A stretch of 64,000 bases of DNA from Brevundimonas basaltis. Its GTDB lineage: Bacteria > Pseudomonadota > Alphaproteobacteria > Caulobacterales > Caulobacteraceae. The translations under genes were made by a program, and so were the position numbers. Of the stretch, positions 38,905 to 47,213 are shown one piece after another. The notes beneath the pieces were generated by a model. That model had not been told where the DNA came from. It worked only from the letters and a program-made list of their open reading frames with translations, and made no database searches. The stretch covers positions 496,001 through 560,000 of the forward strand of contig NZ_JACHFZ010000001.1 of NCBI RefSeq assembly GCF_014202075.1, written 5' to 3'. Every line of letters starts with the position of its first letter. Within the stretch, counting starts at the first letter, position 1.

Positions 38905-38932
38905 GAAAAAAGCCCGACGCGAGCGCCGGGCT
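38905..38932 (-). terminator. Terminator after the lipoprotein gene
   Basis: On the minus strand agcccg/cgggct arms with an inner gc pairing and a run of six T residues, about 80 bp past the lipoprotein stop. A classic intrinsic terminator. Confidence 0.8.
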
Positions 38933-39013
38933 GAAGAGTTCGGTGATGGTGGGTGTCCTCGAAAGAAGACACTTCCTCGTTCGGCTGAATTGGTAAACGG
39001 ATCGTAAACCTCG

Positions 39014-39763
39014 TCAGGGCGCGGTGGCGTCCGGCAGCCAGGTGGTCTGCCCCGAGCCGCCTGGACCGGTCCAGCGGATACGCCAACCCGCTCCGATCCT
39101 TTCGACCTGCCAGTCTCCCGACGCGCCGCCCTCTCCCGGCCACGCGAAATCCCGTCCCCCCACGCGAACCTGGTCCGTCCCCTCCCGAGGGGCCAGAATC
39201 ACACTCCACCGACCTTCGGCGTCGGGCACCACCGGCACCGTCTCTCCCCCGGTCTGAATCTCCACGGCGGGTGTGCCGGGAGGAACCCGGCCTGACGCCA
39301 GCCGCATGTGGCCGTCGCTGTCGATCGCGCCCAGTACCGGCGCGGGGTCCAGCCGGCGAGTCGCCCCCCCCGCACGGAGCACCGCGATCGGTCCCTTTCC
39401 GGCCGCGAGGATCAGCAGGCGATCCGGGGCAGGCGCAGCGTCCTGCCCGATCTGGGTCTCGGCATGCAGCAGACGATGGCCGGCGGGCACGGGGACGCGG
39501 ATATCGAAACCGCCGCCGGGGTCTGCGGTGGCCGCGAACGCAGCGCCGTCGTCTCCGCGCAGAACGACCCGCGCCCCGGGATCGGCGACCCCCGAAACCA
39601 TCAGGGATGTTCCGGCCCGTTCGACCCGTTCGATGACCGGGGGGCGGGCCCACTCGCGCGCCGCCTGGGCTTCGCTCGCCGTCCGCTCCGGAGGGGACGG
39701 CGAGCAGGCCGCCGCACCACCCGCGAGGACGGCCGCGGCCATCGACAACATCGCCCGTTTCAT
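39014..39763 (-). CDS. Hypothetical lipoprotein with Ig-like repeats
   Basis: A 249-residue protein with a lipoprotein signal (MKRAMLSMAAAVLAGGAAAC, Cys20). Two or three beta-sandwich-like repeats follow: VSGVADPGARVVLRGDDGA (about 50) and a later LASGRVPPGTPAVEIQTGG (about 155), the pattern of Ig-like surface or peptidoglycan-associated lipoproteins; no specific family is recognised. The chosen start has GAGAGG upstream. It is transcribed away from the LOG gene, which starts 82 bp beyond it. Confidence 0.7.
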   Translation of the reverse strand: MKRAMLSMAAAVLAGGAAACSPSPPERTASEAQAAREWARPPVIERVERAGTSLMVSGVADPGARVVLRGDDGAAFAATADPGGGFDIRVPVPAGHRLLHAETQIGQDAAPAPDRLLILAAGKGPIAVLRAGGATRRLDPAPVLGAIDSDGHMRLASGRVPPGTPAVEIQTGGETVPVVPDAEGRWSVILAPREGTDQVRVGGRDFAWPGEGGASGDWQVERIGAGWRIRWTGPGGSGQTTWLPDATAP

Positions 39764-39845
39764 ACTGCCTCTCCGACCGTTAGGAGTGTCGCCCCAGATA
39801 ACGCGGCGCCCCGCCCGCTGTCTTTCACTGTCTTCAAGAGGCTCC

Positions 39846-40448
39846 ATGTCGTCGTCCGTCACCATCCAGCCGTTCGACGGCAAGTCGGTCTGCCTGTTCT
39901 GCGGCTCGTCCGAGTCCGTCCGGCCGGAATATCTGGACGCGGCGCGGGACTTCGGCGCGGCGACGGCTAACGCGGGCTGGCGACTGGTTTACGGTGGCGG
40001 CGGCGTCGGGCTGATGGGGGCCTCGGCGCGGGCGGCCCACGCCGCCGGCGGGCGGGTGCTGGGAGTCATGCCCGGCTTTCTGCGCAGCCGCGAGCGGCTA
40101 TTCGACGACGTCGAGACGCTCGTCGTGCCGTCGATGCACGAGCGCAAGACCATCATGTACGACCAGTCCGACGCCTTCGTGGTTGCGCCGGGCGGCGTCG
40201 GCACGCTGGAAGAGGCCATTGAGGTGCTATCGTGGAAGCGCCTTGATCTGCACGCCAAGCCAGTCATCTTTCTGAATCTGCACGGCTTCTGGGATGCCCT
40301 GTTGAGGGTGATGGAGCACAGCATCGATGAGGGCATGACGCCCGAATCGTTCCGTCAGGCGTGGATCGTCTGCAACACCGTCGCCGAGTCGATCGAGGCG
40401 GTGAGGGCCGCCGAAGATCTGCCTCACTTGCAACATGATCAGCGATAA
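39846..40448 (+). CDS. LOG family (TIGR00730) nucleotide hydrolase
   Basis: A 200-residue Rossmann-fold protein. The family motif PGGVGTLEE lies near residue 115 and SMHERKTIMYD near 96. LOG proteins split cytokinin riboside monophosphates to free base and ribose-5-phosphate; bacterial ones act on AMP-like nucleotides. The start MSSSVTIQPFDGKSV was chosen because the frame upstream has no family homology. It probably stands alone. Confidence 0.88.
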   Translation: MSSSVTIQPFDGKSVCLFCGSSESVRPEYLDAARDFGAATANAGWRLVYGGGGVGLMGASARAAHAAGGRVLGVMPGFLRSRERLFDDVETLVVPSMHERKTIMYDQSDAFVVAPGGVGTLEEAIEVLSWKRLDLHAKPVIFLNLHGFWDALLRVMEHSIDEGMTPESFRQAWIVCNTVAESIEAVRAAEDLPHLQHDQR

Positions 40449-40538
40449 GTAATCACTGGTCAGTCAACGTCGCCGACACGGCTGGCGGCTGACGTCGCCG
40501 GGCGGATCAACGCCCCTGCCATCTTCGGAGACCTCCCC

Positions 40539-40829
40539 ATGCGTGCTCTGCTTATCGCCGCGACCCTGCTCGTCGCCGCCCCTGCCTTCGCCGACGCCCC
40601 CGTCTCGAGCGCCGTCCTCGCCGACGCCTCCAAGGCGCCCGCCGCCCGCACCATCATCGATGGCGCCGCCTGGCGCTGCGAAGGTGCGACCTGCACCGCC
40701 AGCGGCGGCGCCAACCAGCCGGCCGCCCGCGCCTGCCGCCGGATCGTGGCCCGCTTCGGCGCCGTGACCGCCTTCACCTACAAGGGCGTCGAACTGACCG
40801 CCGAGCAGGTGGCCGCCTGCAACGCCTGA
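40539..40829 (+). CDS. CC_3452-type small secreted protein
   Basis: A 96-residue exported protein with a signal peptide (MRALLIAATLLVAAPAFA). The mature part has the signature TIIDGAAWRCEGATCTASGG and ACRRIVARFG...CNA, with four cysteines probably forming two disulphides. I associate this pattern with the CC_3452 family of Caulobacterales; its role is unknown. A strong terminator follows. Confidence 0.8.
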   Translation: MRALLIAATLLVAAPAFADAPVSSAVLADASKAPAARTIIDGAAWRCEGATCTASGGANQPAARACRRIVARFGAVTAFTYKGVELTAEQVAACNA

Positions 40830-40855
40830 CCGGCGAAAGCACAGCGACCAAAGAC

Positions 40856-40885
40856 AAGGGCCGCCCTTTCCGAAGGGCGGCCCTT
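40856..40885. terminator. Bidirectional terminator between the secreted protein and gltX
   Basis: A perfect 13-bp stem (aagggccgccctt / aagggcggccctt) with a 4-base loop and T-rich flanks on both sides, between two convergent genes. Confidence 0.85.
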
Positions 40886-40904
40886 TCTGTGTCTGGTCCG
40901 TCGA

Positions 40905-42239
40905 TCAGGCGGTTTCGCCGGCCAGTCGTTTCACAATGCGCTCGCGGCCGATCAGCGGCACGAGGCTGGCCATGTCGGGGCCGTGGGCCTGACCAGTCAG
41001 GATGTGGCGCAGCGGCATGAACAGGGCCTTGCCCTTGGCCCCGGTGCGCTCCTTGACGGCATTGGTCCAGATTGACCAGGCGTCGGCGTCCAGGGTGGCC
41101 GGCAGGACCTCGAGCGCGGCGGCGGCGAAGGCCGGATCTTCGATCACGGGGTTGACTGGCCCACTGATGATCCGTTCCAGATCAACAACATCAGCGAACT
41201 TTTGAAGGTTGGGCCGAAGCGTATTCCAGACCGTTTCACCCATGTCCGAGCCAAGGTCGGCGAGCCGCGGCCGCGCCGTCGCATAGTCCATCGCGTGCAG
41301 GGCCTGGGCGTTCAACCGGTCCAGATCGGCGGTATCGTAGCGCGCCGGCGAACGGCCCATCTTCGAGAAGGAGAAGCTCTCGCCCAAGGCCTCGACCGAC
41401 GGCGCGACCTCGAGCGGATCGGAGGTGCCGATCCGGCCGAGGTGGCTGGTGATGGCGATCGGCTCATAGCCCTGGTCGCGCATCTCGGCGATCGACAGCG
41501 AGCCGAGCCGCTTGGACAGGGCTGAGCCATCCTCCCCGACCAGCAGCGGCATGTGGGCGAAGTCGGGCGCTGGGCCGCCCAGCGCCTCGAAGATCTCGAT
41601 CTGGGCCCCGGTGTTGGTCACGTGATCCTCGCCGCGGATGACGTGGGTGATGGCCATGTCGATATCGTCGACCACCGACGGCAGGGTGTAAAGAAACAGG
41701 CCGTCCTCGCGGATCAGGACCGGATCGGACATCGAGGCGGTGTCGACCTCGGCGTGGCCGCGCGACAGGTCCTCCCAGGCGACGCGCTTGCCGTCCAGCT
41801 TGAAGCGCCAGTGCGGGCGGCGACCCTCGGCCTCGTAAGCCGCCTTCTCCGCCTCGGTCAGTTGGAGGGCGGCGCGGTCGTAGACCGGCGGCAGGCCGCG
41901 CGAGAGCTGGACCTTGCGGCGGCGGTCGAGTTCGTCGGCGGTCTCATAGCAGGGATACAGGCGTCCAGCCGCCTTGAGACGGGCCGCGGCCTCCTCGTAG
42001 CGGTCGAACCGCTTCGACTGATTGTAGCGCTCGTCCCAGACCAGTCCGAGCCAGACCAGGTCATCTTCGATGCCCTGTTCGAACTCCGGCGTGGAACGGG
42101 CCAGGTCGGTGTCGTCGATGCGCAGGACGAAGGCGCCGCCCTGCCCTTTGGCGAACATCCAGTTCACGAGGGCCGTGCGCACGTTGCCTACGTGCAGTTT
42201 CCCCGTCGGCGACGGGGCGAAGCGAACCTTGACGGACAT
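40905..42239 (-). CDS. gltX: Glutamyl-tRNA synthetase
   Basis: A 444-residue class I synthetase. The HIGH motif appears as GKLHVGNVRTAL near residue 12 and the KMSKS-like motif as LSKRLGS near 236. An N-terminal catalytic domain and an alpha-helical anticodon domain fit bacterial GltX. The start MSVKVRFAPSPTG is the family N-terminus. Alphaproteobacteria often have two copies that differ in tRNA choice; which one this is cannot be seen. Confidence 0.96.
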   Translation of the reverse strand: MSVKVRFAPSPTGKLHVGNVRTALVNWMFAKGQGGAFVLRIDDTDLARSTPEFEQGIEDDLVWLGLVWDERYNQSKRFDRYEEAAARLKAAGRLYPCYETADELDRRRKVQLSRGLPPVYDRAALQLTEAEKAAYEAEGRRPHWRFKLDGKRVAWEDLSRGHAEVDTASMSDPVLIREDGLFLYTLPSVVDDIDMAITHVIRGEDHVTNTGAQIEIFEALGGPAPDFAHMPLLVGEDGSALSKRLGSLSIAEMRDQGYEPIAITSHLGRIGTSDPLEVAPSVEALGESFSFSKMGRSPARYDTADLDRLNAQALHAMDYATARPRLADLGSDMGETVWNTLRPNLQKFADVVDLERIISGPVNPVIEDPAFAAAALEVLPATLDADAWSIWTNAVKERTGAKGKALFMPLRHILTGQAHGPDMASLVPLIGRERIVKRLAGETA

Positions 42240-42311
42240 ACGGTGACCTTGAAACGCGAGGCGCGGTAGGTCGCGCCCCCACGCGGCCAAGTCAAGGCGC
42301 TGCCGATCTCG

Positions 42312-42740
42312 TCAGTCGTCGCGGTGAACCCGTTCGCGGCGCTCGTGCCGCTCCTGGGCCTCGACCGAGAGGGTCGCCGTGGGGCGGGCTTCGAGGCGGC
42401 CGAGACTGATCGGCTCGCCGGTTTCCTCGCAATAGCCGTAGGAGCCGTCCTCGATCCGGCGCAGCGCTTCGTCGATCTTGGAGATCAGCTTGCGCTGGCG
42501 GTCGCGGGTCCGCAGCTCCAGGGCGCGGTCGGATTCCGACGACGCCCGGTCGACGAGATCAGGATGATTTTCCGTCTCCGCCTTCAGGTTGACCACGGTA
42601 CCTTTGGACTCGCGAAGGATTTCGTCCTTCCAGGCCAGAAGCTTGGCCTTAAAGTAGGCCTGCTGCCGCTCACTCATGAACGGCTCGTCCTCGGATGGCC
42701 GATACCCGTTCGGCTCAATCGCAGACGCCAATGCGTTCAT
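42312..42740 (-). CDS. dksA: RNA polymerase-binding factor DksA, cysteine-poor type
   Basis: A 142-residue DksA. The coiled coil runs through residues about 30-110 (MSERQQAYFKAKLLAWKDEIL onward) with the tip near residue 70. In the zinc-finger region only one of four usual cysteines remains (YGYCEETGEPISLGRLEARPTA), the form seen in alphaproteobacteria, so it is probably zinc-independent. DksA inserts in the RNA polymerase secondary channel and works with ppGpp. The ATG at 42740 was chosen on the conserved start MNALAS; the longer frame is not family-like. Confidence 0.88.
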   Translation of the reverse strand: MNALASAIEPNGYRPSEDEPFMSERQQAYFKAKLLAWKDEILRESKGTVVNLKAETENHPDLVDRASSESDRALELRTRDRQRKLISKIDEALRRIEDGSYGYCEETGEPISLGRLEARPTATLSVEAQERHERRERVHRDD

Positions 42741-42922
42741 CGCACTCACGCTCTCAACAGCGCCCCCCTGTGGCGCAGTGCTGCGTATAGGGATGGCGAC
42801 GAGTCGCGGCAACAACGCTCGCGCGAGCGTGACCGGCGTTGGCGCCCGTTCTACTGGCGAGCGTGACATTTCTTCATCACCCGCCGCTCCACGATCACGC
42901 TTTTGCGAAATATTTCACCGAC

Positions 42923-43351
42923 TTATGTTGCAGCGCGGCGAAGATCAGCCTTCGCCAGCTCCACGGCGGCGCGCAAGTCAATCTGGTTCAGCAGGCTGTT
43001 CAGGCCGGGATCGGCGTCGGTTGGGCGCTCCTCGCCCAGACCGCGTCCAAGGCGTTCAAGCGCGGCTTCGCCGGCCTCACCCCCCAGCAGAGCCAGCTTC
43101 AGCTCTTCCAGCCGGTCCAGCAGGCCATGGCCCCGACGAAGGGCGCGACGGCGACGCTCGGTGACGTCCTCGACACCTTGCAGCGCCATCAGCGCCGAGA
43201 CTCCCGCCACGCCCGACACGCCAGCAGCGGCCGTCGCCGCGCCCGCCGGCGCCGCGGCGCCGGACGACGGCACCGAGAAGCCGCCGCCTTGCCGGCCGGC
43301 AGGCCGCGCGCCGGGCGAGGTGGACGGTCCGGATGGGCCGGTGACCTTCAT
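42923..43351 (-). CDS. fliX: Flagellar assembly regulator FliX
   Basis: A 142-residue FliX-family protein, beginning MKVTGPSGPST and with an Ala/Gly-rich middle. The C-terminal half (LEELKLALLGGEAGEAALERL near 89 and DLRAAVELAKADLRR at the end) is the conserved core. FliX couples class II flagellar assembly to the sigma-54 activator FlbD, switching on class III and IV genes. It is divergent from flgI, exactly as in Caulobacter, with a shared regulatory gap. Confidence 0.88.
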   Translation of the reverse strand: MKVTGPSGPSTSPGARPAGRQGGGFSVPSSGAAAPAGAATAAAGVSGVAGVSALMALQGVEDVTERRRRALRRGHGLLDRLEELKLALLGGEAGEAALERLGRGLGEERPTDADPGLNSLLNQIDLRAAVELAKADLRRAAT

Positions 43352-43414
43352 GGATTGCGACTCCAGAACATGCTCGACCATCGTCGGCGGTCGGTCACTG
43401 TTTGGTTAACGGCC

Positions 43415-43429
43415 CGGCATTTTCTGCCG
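43415..43429. promoter_or_regulatory. Probable FlbD binding (ftr) palindrome between fliX and flgI
   Basis: The palindrome CGGCA-N5-TGCCG resembles the Caulobacter ftr element bound by FlbD. Its centre lies about 87 bp upstream of the predicted flgI transcription start and 70 bp upstream of fliX, so it could activate flgI and repress fliX. Confidence 0.6.
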
Positions 43430-43481
43430 CATCGCTCAGGCTATGCGGCCAGCTGTTGTATGTTTTTGCAGGCTTTTTGCG

Positions 43482-43498
43482 CTGGCACGCGACTGGCA
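43482..43498 (+). promoter_or_regulatory. Sigma-54 promoter of flgI
   Basis: CTGGCACGCGACTGGCA fits the -24/-12 consensus (TGGCACG-N4-TTGCW) with one mismatch. It starts transcription about 26 bp before the flgI ATG. Confidence 0.75.
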
Positions 43499-43534
43499 GC
43501 GTTGTCGGCACAACAGTTTGCGGACACCGTACCG

Positions 43535-44641
43535 ATGCAGAAACTGCTCGCCTCTCTTCTGACCGCCGCCGCCCTGGCCGGATTCGCGGGGCCCGCCGAG
43601 GCCCAGTCGCGGATCAAGGACATCGCCGCCATCGAGGGCGTGCGCACCAACCAACTGGTCGGTTACGGCCTGGTGGTCGGGTTGAACGGCACTGGCGACT
43701 CGCTGCGCAACTGCCCGTTCACCCGCCAATCGCTGGAAGGCATGACCGAGCGGCTGGGCGTCAACATCCGCGGCTCCAACGCCAACTCCAAGAACATGGC
43801 GGCGATCATGGTGACGGCGGAGCTGCCGCCGTTCGCGACGCCCGGGGCCCGGATCGACGTCAGCGTTTCGTCGATGTGCGACGCCAAGAGCCTGCTTGGC
43901 GGAACCCTGCTGGTGACCAGCCTCCAAGGCGCCGACGGCGAGGTCTATGCGGTGGCGCAGGGGTCGATCCAGACCGGCGCCGTGTCGGCCTCCGGCGGGT
44001 CGGGCTCGTCGGTCACGCGCGGCGTGCCGACGGCGGGCCGCATCGCCTCGGGCGCGACGGTCGAGCGCGAGACCGGTTTCCACCTGGCCAATATGAACGA
44101 GGTGCGGCTGACACTGCGCAATCCCGACTTCACCACGGCGCAGCGCGTCGCCGCCGCAATCAACCAAGTCTATCCGAACGCGGCTCTGGCCGAGAACGGC
44201 ACCGTCATCGCCCTGCGCTCGCCCGGTCAGATGGGGATGGCCGGCTTCATCAGCCAGGTCGAGAACCTGCCGGTCACCGTCGACTCGCCCGCCAAGGTGA
44301 TCATCGATGAGGTCAACGGCGTCATCGTCATGGGCGACGCAGTGCGCGTCTCCACCGTCGCCATCGCCCAAGGCAATCTGACCGTCTCCATCCAGGAGAT
44401 GCCCTATGTCAGCCAGCCGGAGCCGTTCAGCCGCGGCGGACAGACGGTCGTCGTCCCTGACTCCGACGTCTCTGTCGAGGAAGAACTCGGTCGCCAGATG
44501 CGCATCGTCGGCGGCGGCGCGTCGCTTACTGACCTCGTCAATGGACTGAACGCCCTCGGCGTCAGCCCGCGCGACATGATCAGCATCCTGCAGGCCATCA
44601 AGGCGGCTGGCGCGCTGCAGGCCGACATCGAGGTGATGTGA
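43535..44641 (+). CDS. flgI: Flagellar P-ring protein FlgI
   Basis: A 368-residue periplasmic protein with a signal peptide (MQKLLASLLTAAALAGFAGPAEA). Family hallmarks include RIKDIAAIEGVRTNQLVGYGLVVGL near the start and NMAAIMVTAELPPFATPG near 90. FlgI forms the P-ring bushing in the peptidoglycan around the flagellar rod. A longer open frame upstream exists but begins inside the fliX gene. It starts the flgI-flgJ-flbY operon. Confidence 0.96.
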   Translation: MQKLLASLLTAAALAGFAGPAEAQSRIKDIAAIEGVRTNQLVGYGLVVGLNGTGDSLRNCPFTRQSLEGMTERLGVNIRGSNANSKNMAAIMVTAELPPFATPGARIDVSVSSMCDAKSLLGGTLLVTSLQGADGEVYAVAQGSIQTGAVSASGGSGSSVTRGVPTAGRIASGATVERETGFHLANMNEVRLTLRNPDFTTAQRVAAAINQVYPNAALAENGTVIALRSPGQMGMAGFISQVENLPVTVDSPAKVIIDEVNGVIVMGDAVRVSTVAIAQGNLTVSIQEMPYVSQPEPFSRGGQTVVVPDSDVSVEEELGRQMRIVGGGASLTDLVNGLNALGVSPRDMISILQAIKAAGALQADIEVM

Positions 44642-44643
44642 GC

Positions 44644-44940
44644 ATGACCGACCTGGCCGTCTCCCCTTCCCTGCTGCAGCCGACGCCGGCCGCACCCGTG
44701 GTCACCACCCGAATGCGCGAAACCGCCGAGGCGTTCGAGGCCTCCTTCATGGCCCAGATGCTGAAGCCGATGTTCGAGGGCCTTTCGACCGACGGCCCCT
44801 TCGGTGGCGGCGAGGCCGAGGGCACCTGGCGGGGTTTCATGATCGAGGCCATGGCCAAACAGACCGTCAGGGCCGGCGGGATCGGCCTGGCCGATCAGGT
44901 CGTCGCCCAGATGCTGAAGATGCAGGAGCAAGACCAGTGA
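44644..44940 (+). CDS. flgJ: Flagellar rod-binding protein FlgJ, single-domain
   Basis: A 98-residue protein with only the rod-binding (rod-capping) domain of FlgJ: ETAEAFEASFMAQMLKPMF and WRGFMIEAMAKQTVRAGGIGLA are conserved. The peptidoglycan-hydrolase domain of gamma-proteobacterial FlgJ is absent, as in Caulobacter, where a separate enzyme does this job. GAGGTG lies before the ATG. It is three bases after the flgI stop, and its own stop overlaps the flbY GTG. Confidence 0.85.
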   Translation: MTDLAVSPSLLQPTPAAPVVTTRMRETAEAFEASFMAQMLKPMFEGLSTDGPFGGGEAEGTWRGFMIEAMAKQTVRAGGIGLADQVVAQMLKMQEQDQ

Positions 44941-45380
44941 CCGGAACCGCCGAACTCAACGCCACGGCTCGCGTGCGCCAGCTGATCGACCTGACCGAGC
45001 GGCTGACCGCCAGCCTCGGCGCCGAAGCCGAGGCCTTCGAGGCGCACCGGCCGCAGGACGCAGCCGCATGCCTCGCCGGGACCCAGGACCTGGCCAACGC
45101 CTATCGCCGGGAGTCGGCCCAGGTGAAGGCCCATCCGGCTGTGCTGGCCGCCGCTCCGGTCGGCGAGCGCAAAGCCCTGATCAAGGCCACCGAAGCTTTT
45201 GAGGTGGTGCTGAGCCGCCACTCGCGCGCTATCGAGGCGGCGCGGATCATCTCCGAGGGACTGGTCAAGACCATCGCCGCCGAGGTCGCCGCCCAGCGCG
45301 GAAGCCCCTCGGCTTACGGCTCCACCGGCCAGGCCAACACTGGCGACGGCCGCGCCGTGGCCCTCAACCGCACCGCCTGA
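44937..45380 (+). CDS. flbY: Flagellar protein FlbY
   Basis: A 147-residue helical protein matching the Caulobacter FlbY pattern. It is all-alpha with heptads (LIDLTERLTASLGAEAEAF), reminiscent of FlgN chaperones. It probably acts in basal body or hook assembly. The GTG start overlaps the flgJ stop (GTGA). Its end overlaps the convergent ABC-F gene by 17 bp. Confidence 0.75.
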   Translation: MTGTAELNATARVRQLIDLTERLTASLGAEAEAFEAHRPQDAAACLAGTQDLANAYRRESAQVKAHPAVLAAAPVGERKALIKATEAFEVVLSRHSRAIEAARIISEGLVKTIAAEVAAQRGSPSAYGSTGQANTGDGRAVALNRTA

Positions 45381-46989
45381 GTTCGACCGTCCGGTCGACG
45401 CAGACGGCGGCGAGGAAGTCCGGATCGTGACTGACCGCGACCATCGCCCCGTCCCAGGCGATCAGGGCCGCCTCGACCGCCGCGATGGAGTCGAGATCGA
45501 GGTGATTGGTCGGCTCGTCGAGGATCAGCAGCTGCGGCGGGCGGGCGCCGGCCATGACGCAGGCCAGGCCAGCGCGCAGCCGTTCGCCGCCGGACAGGGT
45601 TCCGACGATCCGGTGCGCCGCCGCATTGCGAAACAGGAAGCGCGCCAGGGCGGCGTGCGCCGCGTTCGCCGTGGTCCCCGGGTTCAGGCGACGGTAGACC
45701 TCCATCAGGGTTTCATCGGGCTTGAGGAGCGCGGTTTCCTGATCCAGGAGGACCGCCGCGCCGGAACGCTCGACCCGGCCTGCCGTCGGCTCCAGCGGGC
45801 CTGCGATCAGCTTCAGCAAGGTTGACTTGCCGACGCCGTTGGGGCCCGTGACGGCCACCCGTTCCGGGCCGGTGATGCGCAGCGAGATCGGGCGGAACAC
45901 GCGACGCCCGTCCGGCGTGTGCCACGTCGCGTCCTCCAGTGTCAGCACCGTCTTTCCGGCAGCGAGCCTTGAGGACGGAATGGGGATGGTCATGGCGCGC
46001 ACCCGTTCGAGCCGTGACCGGGCCTCGTTGAGCGCGACTTCGGCGGCCTCGGCCCGGCGGCGGGCGAGCAGACGCTCACGGTTTCCCGAGTTCTCGGCGC
46101 GTTCGGCCATGGCGCCGAGCAGAATCTTCGGTTCGGACTTCTTCGCCGCGAAGGCCCGGCCGGCCTTGTCGCGGCGGGCCTTCTTCTCCAGCGACGTCTG
46201 GCTTTCGCGCGCCACCTGGGCCGCGCTTCTCTCGGCGACTTCCACATCGCGTTCGGCCGCGACGCGCTCAGCCGCCTTGCGCTCGGCGTACAGGTCGTAG
46301 TTCCCGCCGTAGACGGCGACCCCAAGGCCCGACAACTCTACGATCCGGTCCATCCGTCGCAACAGGGCGCGGTCGTGGCTGACCACGACCGCCCCGCCCT
46401 TCCAGCGGGCCAGCAGATCGGCGACGGCGTCGCGGCCGGCCTTGTCGAGATGGTTGGTGGGTTCGTCGAGCACCAGCAGGTCTGGCGCTTGCAGCAACAG
46501 GGCCGCAAGGCGCGCCCGCGTCTGCTCTCCGCCGCTCAGGGTCGCCGCCGGGCGGTCGAGGTCGAGGCCGGGGAGGCCGACATCCGCGAGGGCGGCCTGG
46601 ATGCGGTCGTCCAGCGTCCAGTCGGCCACCGCCAGATCATCCGCCGCGCCTTCGCCCGCCAGAACCCGGCGCACCACGGCCATGGCCGGGCCGACGCCGA
46701 GCAGGTCCAGCACCGTCTCGCCGGTCCGGGGCTCGCGCCGCTGTTCCAGCCAGCCGACCTTGCCGGCGCGCGAGACAACGCCCTCCGCGGGGTCGGCGAG
46801 GCCCGTGACGAGGCGCAGCAGGGTGGTCTTGCCGACGCCGTTGCGGCCGATAAGGCCCGTGCGCTCGCGCCCGAAGGCGAGGCTCAGGTCAAAAAATAGG
46901 GTGTGGCCGTCAGGCGTGCGGGCCGCGACGCGATCGAGCGTCACGAGTGCGTATGCGGACGGGCCGGGGACGAGGTTGGGTAAGGACAT
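45364..46989 (-). CDS. ABC-F family ATP-binding cassette protein
   Basis: A 541-residue protein with two ABC domains and no membrane part. Walker A motifs are GRNGVGKTT near 46 and GPNGVGKST near 382; signatures LSGGEQTRARLA and LSGGERLRAGL; Walker B LLVLDEPTNHLD and LLILDEPTNHLD. The linker between them is charged. ABC-F proteins bind the ribosomal E site (EttA, Uup types) or confer antibiotic protection. The start MSLPNLVPG fits the family; a TTG upstream could also serve. It converges on flbY. Confidence 0.9.
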   Translation of the reverse strand: MSLPNLVPGPSAYALVTLDRVAARTPDGHTLFFDLSLAFGRERTGLIGRNGVGKTTLLRLVTGLADPAEGVVSRAGKVGWLEQRREPRTGETVLDLLGVGPAMAVVRRVLAGEGAADDLAVADWTLDDRIQAALADVGLPGLDLDRPAATLSGGEQTRARLAALLLQAPDLLVLDEPTNHLDKAGRDAVADLLARWKGGAVVVSHDRALLRRMDRIVELSGLGVAVYGGNYDLYAERKAAERVAAERDVEVAERSAAQVARESQTSLEKKARRDKAGRAFAAKKSEPKILLGAMAERAENSGNRERLLARRRAEAAEVALNEARSRLERVRAMTIPIPSSRLAAGKTVLTLEDATWHTPDGRRVFRPISLRITGPERVAVTGPNGVGKSTLLKLIAGPLEPTAGRVERSGAAVLLDQETALLKPDETLMEVYRRLNPGTTANAAHAALARFLFRNAAAHRIVGTLSGGERLRAGLACVMAGARPPQLLILDEPTNHLDLDSIAAVEAALIAWDGAMVAVSHDPDFLAAVCVDRTVELRRCG

Positions 46990-47047
46990 GGACAAACGCG
47001 AGCAGCGAGGCGGAAAGGGCGAAACCAATTCCCAGTGCGCTGATCAT
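46910..47047 (-). CDS. Possible 45-residue uORF upstream of the ABC-F gene
   Basis: An open frame of 45 codons (MISALGIGFALSASLLAFVHVL...) starts 58 bp upstream of the ABC-F start and overlaps its first 80 bp in another frame. GGAGG lies ten bases before the ATG, a little far. The first 22 residues are hydrophobic and the rest basic. It could be a regulatory leader, as known for some ABC-F genes, or chance. Confidence 0.25.
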   Translation of the reverse strand: MISALGIGFALSASLLAFVHVLTQPRPRPVRIRTRDARSRRGPHA

Positions 47048-47213
47048 GTTCGTCGGGCCTCCAGTGAACTCACTCGAACCAACAGGATGGTTGCGCGGAC
47101 CAGAATTCGCAAGCGATTTCGGCGAACCCCGCTGCTGACAAGGCCGTGAGAAGACCCAGTTGCACCGGCCTGCGACGCCGCGCCGACTGGCTTCGGCGCC
47201 CGGTCCGCCCTAG

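Noticed and set aside
43404..43411. CtrA half site (GTTAAC) in the fliX/flgI gap
   Set aside because: Only one TTAA half is present; the TTAA-N7-TTAA spacing is missing.
42839..43534. Long N-terminal extension of FlgI
   Set aside because: It runs antisense through fliX and precedes the signal peptide and the sigma-54 promoter.
47070..47083. GAAC-N6-GAAC repeat upstream of the ABC-F gene
   Set aside because: Wrong spacing for LexA.
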